The notes under the pieces were generated by a model. The model had not been told where the DNA came from and ran no database searches. It saw nothing but the letters and a program-made list of their open reading frames with translations. This document shows positions 7,416 to 13,844 of a DNA stretch of 16,623 nt, in pieces (position 1 is the stretch's first letter; each line of letters opens with the position of its first letter). This DNA comes from an uncultured Eubacteriales bacterium. GTDB taxonomy: Bacteria; Bacillota; Clostridia; Oscillospirales; Oscillospiraceae. The stretch spans positions 1 through 16,623 of the forward strand of contig UQXI01000046.1 of NCBI GenBank assembly GCA_900544975.1, in the 5' to 3' direction. The translations under genes and the position numbers were made by a program.

Positions 7416-7444
7416 GCATAGACGGCGGCGTGTTGGCATATGGT
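7416..7444 (+). promoter_or_regulatory. Weak candidate sporulation-sigma (SigE-like) promoter before ylmC/ymxH
   Basis: GCATA at 7416-7420 and CATATGGT at 7437-7444 are 16 bases apart, resembling the ATA / CATAnnnT pattern of mother-cell sigma factors. The match is partial. It is offered because the downstream gene belongs to a sporulation family and no vegetative promoter with good spacing is seen in 7284-7480. Confidence 0.22.
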
Positions 7445-7480
7445 TGAGCAAGAACGATTCAACCAGGAAACACAGGAGCA

Positions 7481-7486
7481 GGAGGG
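7481..7486 (+). promoter_or_regulatory. Ribosome binding site of the ylmC/ymxH gene
   Basis: GGAGGG ends six bases before ATG 7493 and fixes the start of this small gene. Confidence 0.75.
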
Positions 7487-7492
7487 CGCGCC

Positions 7493-7771
7493 ATGGGGAC
7501 AAGAGTGACAGAGCTGCGGTGCAAAGAGGTCATCAATATCACAGACGGTCTGCGTCTGGGGTTTGTTTCAGATGTGGAGGTCCAGCTCCCAGAGGGGAAG
7601 GTCCTGGCCCTGGTAGTACCGGGTCCCTGCCGCTTTTTTCGTCTCTTTGGGCGGAAGGACGACTTTGTCATTCCCTGGCACTGCATCCGCCGCATCGGTT
7701 CTGATATCATCCTGGTGGAGATCGAGCCGGACAAGTGCCGCGTCCCCCGCCGCAAACCCAAGTGGTTTTGA
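7493..7771 (+). CDS. YlmC/YmxH-family sporulation protein (PRC-barrel)
   Basis: Small protein of 92 aa made of one PRC-barrel beta domain. The family pattern is clear: an N-terminal RVTELRCKEVINITDG, then GFVSDVEVQ, a glycine-proline turn (VVPGPCRFFRLFGRKDDFVIPW) and ending IRRIGSDIILVEIE. These proteins are conserved in endospore formers; the molecular role is not established. The C-terminus is basic (RVPRRKPKW). It stands alone between the psd terminator and the gcv promoter, with a strong RBS. Its presence supports a spore-forming lineage. Confidence 0.88.
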   Translation: MGTRVTELRCKEVINITDGLRLGFVSDVEVQLPEGKVLALVVPGPCRFFRLFGRKDDFVIPWHCIRRIGSDIILVEIEPDKCRVPRRKPKWF

Positions 7772-7823
7772 GCGCCATTGGGACCCAAAAACCGGGATGT
7801 TTTCCCGTTCCAGCCAGATCCTA

Positions 7824-7842
7824 TGGGATTCCCCAGTTTTTT
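7824..7842 (+). terminator. Possible weak terminator after ylmC/ymxH
   Basis: A short stem TGGG/CCCA (7824-7827 with 7832-7835) is followed by six T at 7837-7842. A separate small hairpin, CGGGA/TCCCG at 7793-7807, lies before it. The four-pair stem makes this weak; the T-run is the main evidence. Confidence 0.3.
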
Positions 7843-7853
7843 CTAAATTGCAC

Positions 7854-7883
7854 TTGACAATCCCCATTCCGCTGTGGTAATCT
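7854..7883 (+). promoter_or_regulatory. Vegetative (SigA-type) promoter of the gcv operon
   Basis: A perfect -35 TTGACA (7854-7859) is followed, after an 18-base spacer, by -10 TAATCT (7878-7883). Transcription would start near 7890, about 30 bases before the riboswitch, giving a leader of roughly 300 bases. Confidence 0.75.
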
Positions 7884-7921
7884 AGCCAAGGCAAGTCTTC
7901 TGCCTTACAATTGAATATTGG

Positions 7922-8101
7922 TATCGGATGAGTGGCCCGAGAGAGTCTGCCCGGTTGTGGGCAGCGCCGAAGGGGAATGCAAAAGCTCTCAGGCAAAAGA
8001 ATCGGGCCATGACGATGCTCCGAAAAGCGCAGCTCTCTGCGCGCCGAAGGTGCAACCTGACGGCCCAGCCGCCGGGGAATCTCTCAGGTATCAGAACGGA
8101 G
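7922..8101 (+). promoter_or_regulatory. Tandem glycine riboswitch (two aptamers) controlling the gcv operon
   Basis: Two glycine aptamers in series. Aptamer 1 (7934-8008) has P1 arms GGCCCGA/TCGGGCC (7934-7940 with 8002-8008), the GAGAG strand, a CTGCCC/GGGCAG hairpin, the conserved CGCCGAAGG core and CTCTCAGGCAAAAG. Aptamer 2 (8018-8101) has P1 CTCCG/CGGAG (8018-8022 with 8097-8101), a GCGCAG/CTGCGC hairpin, the core CGCCGAAGGTGCAA and CTCTCAGGTATCAG. Upstream ATCG (7923-7926) can pair with CGAT in the linker (8013-8016), consistent with the known leader-linker kink-turn. The region contains no gene, although the gcvT frame happens to be open through it. In this family the switch on gcv operons usually turns expression on with glycine. 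Aptamer 2 looks imperfect in one strand (see findings). Confidence 0.95.
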
Positions 8102-8138
8102 GCACAAGGTATCCAGAGGGGTACTTTGTGCCATTTTT
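8101..8138 (+). terminator. Riboswitch expression-platform terminator
   Basis: GGCACAAGGTA (8101-8111) pairs with TACTTTGTGCC (8122-8132), 11 pairs with one G-U, followed by T5 at 8134-8138. Its left arm starts on the last base of aptamer 2 P1, so the two structures abut and share one G. This indicates control by premature termination. Confidence 0.8.
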
Positions 8139-8174
8139 CCTGTCTGGCACAAGCTCTTATACTGCCACAAAAAT

Positions 8175-8181
8175 AAGGAGG
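8175..8181 (+). promoter_or_regulatory. Ribosome binding site of the gcvT-glyA fusion gene
   Basis: AAGGAGG, six bases before ATG 8188. It fixes the start and rules out the open frame that extends upstream through the riboswitch to 7918. Confidence 0.9.
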
Positions 8182-8187
8182 ATCATT

Positions 8188-10836
8188 ATGAGCGAACTCA
8201 AACGCACACAGCTTTACGATGTCCACGTGCAGGCCGGCGCCTCTATGGTGGACTTCGGGGGCTGGGAAATGCCCATCCAGTATCCCAGCGGCATCGTATC
8301 CGAGCACCTGTACACACGCCACGCCTGCAGCCTCTTCGACGTGTCCCACATGGGTCGGCTGTTGGTGGAGGGGCCTGACCGGTTGGCCTTTTTGCAGCAC
8401 GTGCTCTCCAGCAACGTGGCCGGTCTGGACCTGAACACGGCCCAGTACTGCATCATCCCCGCTTCCAACGGCAGCGCCGTAGACGACGCATACCTGTACC
8501 GCTTCGAAGAGGAGCGGTATCTGCTGGTGGTCAACGCCGCCAACACCGACAAGGACCTGGCCCATCTGGAGGCCGCCCTGTCGAAATTCGACTGTACCAT
8601 CACCAACATCACCGCCCAATACGCTGCCATCGCGGTTCAGGGTCCCAAGAGCAAGGAGCTGCTGCAGATTCTCTCCGGCGGCGTGGCCATCACCGAGCCG
8701 ATGAAGAACGCGCTGAACACCCTGACCTTCGAGGGACGCACCGTGCGGGTGGCCAAAACCGGCTACACGGGCGAGCCCCTGGGCTACGAGGTGTACATTG
8801 AGAGCGCAGAAGCCCCCTGGCTGTGGAACCGGCTGGTGGAGCTGGGCGCCAAACCCGCTGGCCTGGGCGCCCGGGATACCCTGCGCCTGGAGGCTGCACT
8901 GCCTCTGTACGGCCATGAAATGGGCGCGGACCCCGACGGAGCCCCCATGCCCATCTTTGCCGTGCCTCTGGCCAAGTTCGCCGTCAGCTTCGCCCCCCAG
9001 AAGGGCGACTACATCGGCCGGGCTGCCCTGGAACGGCAGTACGCCGCCTACCGCCGGGTCATGAACCGGGACTTCACCGATCTGGCAGATCTGCCCCGGC
9101 GCATTCAGCCCATCACCCTGCTGGACCGGGGCGTCATGCGGGCCGGGATGCCCATCTTCCGGGGTGACCGCCAGATCGGCTGGGTCACCAGCGGCACCAT
9201 GGTTCCCTACTACCGGGCTGAGGGCGAGGGCCTGCAGACGGTCATACTGGACGAAACGGCCAAGCGGGCCATCGGCCTGTGCTACATCGACAGCGACGTG
9301 CTGGAAGACGACCAGGTGGAGGTAGACATCCGGGGCAAGCGGCTGAAGGCTGTCATCCCCCCCTATCACATGCGGGTGGATACCCCACCCTTTGCCCGGC
9401 CCATTCTCTACGGCCTGGACAATCTGACCTCTGCTTCCGGTACCGGCAACCGGGCCGCTGACGCTGCCGATCTCCTCCGCCGGGCCACTGAAAACCACCT
9501 GTGGCGGCAGAAGCAGTGCATCAACCTGATCCCCTCGGAGAACACCCCCAGCCGGGCGGTGCAGCTGCTGTGCGCCTCCGACCCTGCCTTCCGGTATGCC
9601 GAGCACAAGAAGATCAAATCCTTCTATGACAAGGACGTCTTCTACTACCAGGGCACCGAGTTCATCGACCGGGTGGAGCAGCTCCTGGTGGAGCAGATGC
9701 GCCAGTACCTGGGCTGCACCGAGGTGGAGACCCGGACCATCAGCGGCCAGATGTCCAACATGGCAACCTTCTCCGCCCTCATGGACTGGAAGAACCGGCT
9801 GGACCGGAAGCACGATCCCAAGCGCCTGGGTTACATCCTCAACAACCACATCATCAAGGGCGGTCACCTGTCCGCACAGCCCATGGGTGCACTCCACGAT
9901 TACGTGGCCATTGACCCCGTGACCGAGCGCCACGCCATTGTGAACTTCCCTGTCTGCAAAGACAACATCTATAAGATCGATGTGGAGGAAACCAAAAAGG
10001 TCATCAGCCAGTACCGGCCGGAACTCATCATCTTCGGCAAGAGCATGGTCCTCCATCGCGAGCCTGTGGCCGCCATTCGGCAGTTTGTGGATCAGGAGAA
10101 CATCCCCACCACCATCATGTACGATATGGCCCACGTCATGGGTCTGGTGGGCGACCACTTCCAGAAGCCCTTTGAAGAGGGTGCGGAAATTGTCACCGGC
10201 TCTACCCACAAGACCTTCTTTGGCCCTCAGCGCGGCGTCATTGGCGTCAACTACAAGAAAGAAGACCTGAAATACGGCCTCTGGGAAACCATCGAGTCCC
10301 GCGCCTTCCCCGGCAGCGTCTCCAACCACCATCTGGGCACCCAGCTGGGCCTCCTCATGGCCGCCTATGAGATGAACCAGTTCAAAGACAGCTACCAGAA
10401 GGCCATTGTGGACAACGCCAAGTACTTCGCCAAGTGCCTGAAGGCCCAGGGCCTGGACGTGGCTGGCGATCCCGCCATCGACTACACCGAGACCCACCAG
10501 GTCATCGTCTCCGTAGGCTATGGCACCGGTCCCCAGGTGGCCCAGCGGCTGGAGCAGAACAACATCATCGTCAACTACCAGGCGACCCCCGATGAAGAGG
10601 GCTTCACCGCCTCCGGCGCGCTGCGCATGGGCGTGTCCGAAATGACCCGCTTTGGCTTCGGTCAGAAGGAATTTGCTCAGCTGGCCCAGCTGATGGCAGA
10701 CTGCATCCTCCGCAATCGGGATGTGTCCCAGGATGTGGCCCGGCTGCGTGCGGAGCACCCGGTGATGGGCTACTGCTTCTCCGACCAGGAATTCGACAGC
10801 GCCCTCAGCGAACTGGCCGGTCAGATTGGCCTGTAA
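8188..10836 (+). CDS. Fusion of glycine-cleavage T protein (aminomethyltransferase) with serine hydroxymethyltransferase
   Basis: Single 882-aa frame carrying two complete enzymes. Residues 1 to about 406 are GcvT: FGGWEMPIQYPSG, SLFDVSHMGRL, the catalytic-type Asp pair Asp99-Asp100 in GSAVDDAYLY, TGYTGE, GLGARDTLRLEAALPLYG and GWVTSGTMVP. A short linker (about 407-431) leads into a fold-type I SHMT: LIPSENTPS, GGHLS with His560, YDMAHVMGL with Asp646 and His649, STHKTFFGP with the PLP lysine Lys675, and ALRMG with Arg813. GcvT releases ammonia and 5,10-methylene-THF from aminomethyl-lipoyl-GcvH; SHMT couples methylene-THF and glycine to serine reversibly. Fusion could ease transfer of the C1 unit. 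It is the first gene under the glycine riboswitch. No stop, frameshift or internal RBS-ATG pair is evident at the junction. The SHMT half is divergent from GlyA (see findings). Confidence 0.93.
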   Translation: MSELKRTQLYDVHVQAGASMVDFGGWEMPIQYPSGIVSEHLYTRHACSLFDVSHMGRLLVEGPDRLAFLQHVLSSNVAGLDLNTAQYCIIPASNGSAVDDAYLYRFEEERYLLVVNAANTDKDLAHLEAALSKFDCTITNITAQYAAIAVQGPKSKELLQILSGGVAITEPMKNALNTLTFEGRTVRVAKTGYTGEPLGYEVYIESAEAPWLWNRLVELGAKPAGLGARDTLRLEAALPLYGHEMGADPDGAPMPIFAVPLAKFAVSFAPQKGDYIGRAALERQYAAYRRVMNRDFTDLADLPRRIQPITLLDRGVMRAGMPIFRGDRQIGWVTSGTMVPYYRAEGEGLQTVILDETAKRAIGLCYIDSDVLEDDQVEVDIRGKRLKAVIPPYHMRVDTPPFARPILYGLDNLTSASGTGNRAADAADLLRRATENHLWRQKQCINLIPSENTPSRAVQLLCASDPAFRYAEHKKIKSFYDKDVFYYQGTEFIDRVEQLLVEQMRQYLGCTEVETRTISGQMSNMATFSALMDWKNRLDRKHDPKRLGYILNNHIIKGGHLSAQPMGALHDYVAIDPVTERHAIVNFPVCKDNIYKIDVEETKKVISQYRPELIIFGKSMVLHREPVAAIRQFVDQENIPTTIMYDMAHVMGLVGDHFQKPFEEGAEIVTGSTHKTFFGPQRGVIGVNYKKEDLKYGLWETIESRAFPGSVSNHHLGTQLGLLMAAYEMNQFKDSYQKAIVDNAKYFAKCLKAQGLDVAGDPAIDYTETHQVIVSVGYGTGPQVAQRLEQNNIIVNYQATPDEEGFTASGALRMGVSEMTRFGFGQKEFAQLAQLMADCILRNRDVSQDVARLRAEHPVMGYCFSDQEFDSALSELAGQIGL

Positions 10837-10866
10837 TATTCTGCAACACATAGGAGATCAAAAAAC

Positions 10867-12090
10867 ATGAGCAATCCCAAGCTCACCCCACTTCACAGCG
10901 TCCACGTGGCGGCAGGCGCCACCATGGTGGATTTTGGCGGATGGGATATGCCCATCCAGTACCCCAGCGGCATTGTGGCCGAGCACCTGAATACCCGGCG
11001 CAACTGCGGTCTCTTCGACGTGTCCCACATGGGCCGCCTGATTGTGGAAGGCCCCCAGCGGGTGGCATTCCTGCAAAAGGTTCTGTCCAACAACGTAGAA
11101 GCCCTGCCTGTGGGCCGCGCCCAGTACTGCATCATCCCCGCTCCCGACGGCAGCGCCGTGGACGACGCATATCTGTACCGCTTCGAGGCGGACCGGTATC
11201 TGCTGGTGGTGAATGCCTCCAACACCGACAAGGACCTAGCTCATTTTGCCGCCATTGTCCCGGCGTTTGATTGCACCATCACCGACATCACCGGCACTTC
11301 CGCTTGCCTGGCTCTCCAGGGCCCCAACAGCGAACAACTGCTTCAGACCCTCTCCGGCTGCGACTTTATCACCGGCCCCAAGAAAAATGACCTCAACACC
11401 CTGCAGATGGAGGGTCATACCGTCCAGGTCTCCAGAACCGGCTACACCGGCGAGCCTGTAGGCTTTGAGCTGTTCGTGAGCAACGAGGACGTCCTGTGGC
11501 TGTGGAACCGCCTCGCTGAGCTGGGCGCAACGCCGACCGGTCTGGGCGCCCGGGATACCCTGCGCCTGGAGGCCTCCCTGCCCCTGTACGGGCACGAAAT
11601 GGGCCTGGATCCCGACGGCAAAGCCATTCCCGTCTTCGCCGTCTCTCTGGCCAAGTTTGCTGTGAGCTTCCTGCCGGAGAAGGGGGACTTTGTGGGCCGC
11701 AAGGTCCTGGAAGACCAGTTTGCCGCGTACCAGCGGATCACCCAACAGGATTTCCACGACGTCGCCGCCCTTCCCAAGCGCATCGTCCCCATTGCCCTGC
11801 TGGACCGGGGCGTCATGCGGGCCGGGATGCAGATTTATTGTAACGGCCAGGCAGTGGGCTGGGTCACCAGCGGCACCATGGTCCCCTATTATCAGTTCCG
11901 CGATGAGAGCCCTGAAGCGGTACCCACAGACGCCACCGGCAAGCGCTCCATCGGCTTTGCCTACATTTCCAGCACGGTCACTCCAGACGATGTGGTGGAA
12001 ATCGACGTCCGGGGCAAGCGGCTCAAGGCCAAGCTCACCACCCGGCACATCCGGCAGAATCTCCCCCCCTACGTCCGCCCCATTCTCTAA
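10867..12090 (+). CDS. gcvT: Glycine-cleavage T protein, stand-alone second copy
   Basis: Aminomethyltransferase of 407 aa, collinear with the N-terminal half of the preceding fusion and clearly its paralogue, with most residues identical by eye. It keeps Asp99-Asp100 in GSAVDDAYLY, TGYTGE, GLGARDTLRLEASLPLYG and GWVTSGTMVP, and stops after RPIL, exactly where the fusion enters its linker. Both copies share a subgroup feature: after the GHEMG step they read PDG-x(3)-PxFAV instead of the more usual PLEAGLGW-type segment. The RBS AGGAG (10852-10856) is ten bases before ATG. Why two T proteins are kept is unknown; candidates are dosage, different partners, or one copy serving the free H protein. 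Confidence 0.93.
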   Translation: MSNPKLTPLHSVHVAAGATMVDFGGWDMPIQYPSGIVAEHLNTRRNCGLFDVSHMGRLIVEGPQRVAFLQKVLSNNVEALPVGRAQYCIIPAPDGSAVDDAYLYRFEADRYLLVVNASNTDKDLAHFAAIVPAFDCTITDITGTSACLALQGPNSEQLLQTLSGCDFITGPKKNDLNTLQMEGHTVQVSRTGYTGEPVGFELFVSNEDVLWLWNRLAELGATPTGLGARDTLRLEASLPLYGHEMGLDPDGKAIPVFAVSLAKFAVSFLPEKGDFVGRKVLEDQFAAYQRITQQDFHDVAALPKRIVPIALLDRGVMRAGMQIYCNGQAVGWVTSGTMVPYYQFRDESPEAVPTDATGKRSIGFAYISSTVTPDDVVEIDVRGKRLKAKLTTRHIRQNLPPYVRPIL

Positions 12091-12134
12091 TCGAATTCCC
12101 GCTTTCTGCGGAAACCTACCAACATACACATTTC

Positions 12135-12140
12135 AGGAGG
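12135..12140 (+). promoter_or_regulatory. Ribosome binding site of gcvH
   Basis: AGGAGG nine bases before ATG 12150. It is among the strongest RBSs in the operon, fitting the high amount of H protein usually needed. Confidence 0.8.
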
Positions 12141-12149
12141 AATTACAGT

Positions 12150-12524
12150 ATGAATTATCCCAACGAACTGAAGTACAGCAAGTCCCACGAGTGGGTCAAG
12201 ACCGAAGACGGCCTCACCCTGGTCGGCATTTCTGATTTTGCTCAGGACGCTCTGGGCGATGTGGTGTTCATCAACCTGCCCGGCGAGGGCGACCAGGTCA
12301 CCGCTGGCGAGGCCTTCGGCGATGTGGAGTCTGTGAAGGCCGTGAGCGATCTGGTGAGCCCGGTGACCGGCGTCGTTGCCGCCGTCAACGAAGAGCTGCT
12401 GGATGCGCCGGAAATGCTGAACAGCGATCCCTACGGCGCATGGATCATGAAGGTGGAAAACGTCACCGATACAGAAGAGCTGCTGGACGCCAGCGACTAC
12501 GAAGCCTTCTGCGCTGAGGCTTAA
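12150..12524 (+). CDS. gcvH: Glycine-cleavage H protein (lipoyl carrier)
   Basis: Lipoyl-bearing shuttle of 124 aa, the usual length. It shows YSKSHEWVK at the start, GISDFAQDALGDVVFINLPGEG, the lipoylation motif DVESVKAVSDL with Lys63, SPVTGVV, and the ending LLDASDYEAFC. It carries the aminomethyl group from the P protein to T and is re-oxidised by the L protein, which is not in this window. The lipoate-protein ligase at the end of the operon is its likely modifying enzyme. gcvPA starts three bases after its stop. Confidence 0.96.
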   Translation: MNYPNELKYSKSHEWVKTEDGLTLVGISDFAQDALGDVVFINLPGEGDQVTAGEAFGDVESVKAVSDLVSPVTGVVAAVNEELLDAPEMLNSDPYGAWIMKVENVTDTEELLDASDYEAFCAEA

Positions 12525-12527
12525 TCC

Positions 12528-13844
12528 ATGGGAAGCTACATACCTGCCGCACCGGCAGAGCAGCAGGAAATGCTGGAGGCCATTGGCCTCCGGGATTTCC
12601 GGGAGCTGTACAAGGATGTTCCGGAGTCCATGTACCTGGACCGCCCTCTGGACATCCCCGCCGGTATGAGCGAATTGGAAGTGAGCCGGGCCCTTCAGGC
12701 CATGGCGGCGAAAAACCAGGTATTTTCCACCATTTTGCGGGGTGCTGGCGCTTATGATCACTACATCCCCAGCATCGTCAAGTACATCCCCGCCAAGGAG
12801 GAATTCCTCACCGCTTACACGCCCTATCAGGCGGAGATGAGCCAGGGCCTCCTCCAGTCCATTTTTGAGTATCAGACCATGATCTGCCAGCTGACCGGCA
12901 TGGACGTGTCCAACGCCTCGGTGTATGACGGGGCCACTGCCGCCGCCGAAGCTGCCGCCATGTGCCGGGATCGGAAGCGCCGGGTCACCCTGGTGTCCGC
13001 CGCGGCCCATCCCGATGTGATCAACACCATTGCCACCTACTGCTACGGCACCGGCGATGAAATGCGTCTGGTTCCCGCCAAAGACGGCAAGACGGACCCG
13101 GAAGCCCTCCGGGAGTTGCTCACCGCCGATGTGGCCTCTTTCTATCTCCAGCAGCCCAACTTCTACGGCCAGCTGGAAGACGCCGAGGCCCTGGGCCAGC
13201 TGGTCCACCAGGCGGGCGCCATGTACATCATGGGCTGCAACCCCATCGCCCTGGCCATCATGAAGACGCCCAGAGACTGCGGCGCCGACGTGGCTGTGGG
13301 GGAAGGCCAGCCCTTGGGCCTGCCCCTGGGCTATGGCGGCCCCTACCTGGGCTATATGGCCACCACCAGCAAGCATATGCGGAAGCTACCCGGCCGCATT
13401 GTGGGCCAGACCGTGGACAGCAAGGGCGATCCCGCCTACGTGCTGTCCCTCCAGGCCCGGGAGCAGCACATCCGCCGGGAGAAGGCCAGCAGCAACATCT
13501 GCTCCAACGAGGCCCTGTGCGCCCTCACTGCCAGCATCTATATGGCTGCCATGGGTCCCCAGGGCATGGCCGACGCTGCCCGGCAGTCCATGGCCAAGGC
13601 CCACTACCTGGCCAAGGGCCTGTGCGCTCTGGACGGCGTGACCCTGCGGTACACCGGCCCCTTCTTCCATGAGTTCCTCCTTGACATGCCCAAGAGTGAA
13701 GCCGTACTGGCTGCCCTGGAGCAAGCCGGCATCCTGGGCGGACTGCCCGTAGACAGCGGCATCCTGTGGTGCGCCACAGAAAAGGCCTCCAAAGAGGCTC
13801 TGGATCAGACCATTGCCATTGTGAAGGAGGTGCTGGCCCAATGA
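12528..13844 (+). CDS. gcvPA: Glycine dehydrogenase (decarboxylating) subunit 1
   Basis: N-terminal half of the split P protein, 438 aa, the normal size for clostridial and bacillar GcvPA. It begins MGSYIPA, with the family's EMLEAIG segment after it, then RGAGAYDHYIPSIV, a TPYQAEMSQGLLQ stretch with FEYQTMICQLTGMDVSNAS, YDGATAAAEA, and a late REQHIRREKASSNICSN. This subunit lacks the PLP lysine but builds the active site with subunit 2. ATG 12528 sits three bases after gcvH with a TGAGG RBS inside the gcvH end. Its stop overlaps the gcvPB start (ATGA), as expected for two chains of one enzyme made in equal amounts. Confidence 0.95.
   Translation: MGSYIPAAPAEQQEMLEAIGLRDFRELYKDVPESMYLDRPLDIPAGMSELEVSRALQAMAAKNQVFSTILRGAGAYDHYIPSIVKYIPAKEEFLTAYTPYQAEMSQGLLQSIFEYQTMICQLTGMDVSNASVYDGATAAAEAAAMCRDRKRRVTLVSAAAHPDVINTIATYCYGTGDEMRLVPAKDGKTDPEALRELLTADVASFYLQQPNFYGQLEDAEALGQLVHQAGAMYIMGCNPIALAIMKTPRDCGADVAVGEGQPLGLPLGYGGPYLGYMATTSKHMRKLPGRIVGQTVDSKGDPAYVLSLQAREQHIRREKASSNICSNEALCALTASIYMAAMGPQGMADAARQSMAKAHYLAKGLCALDGVTLRYTGPFFHEFLLDMPKSEAVLAALEQAGILGGLPVDSGILWCATEKASKEALDQTIAIVKEVLAQ

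Noticed and set aside
7918..8187. Upstream extension of the gcvT-SHMT frame to ATG 7918
   Set aside because: This stretch is the glycine riboswitch and terminator. The strong RBS at 8175-8181 and GcvT homology fix the start at 8188.
9380..9490. Possibility that the gcvT-SHMT junction is a sequencing error joining two genes
   Set aside because: The frame is open, codon use is uniform through the linker, and there is no stop remnant or RBS-plus-ATG at the junction. Only raw reads could settle it fully.
7882..10851. A 989-codon open frame on the minus strand opposite the gcvT-SHMT fusion
   Set aside because: Its translation is low-complexity His/Gly/Val/Gln-rich text with no recognisable domain. 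It is the antisense shadow of a GC-rich coding strand.
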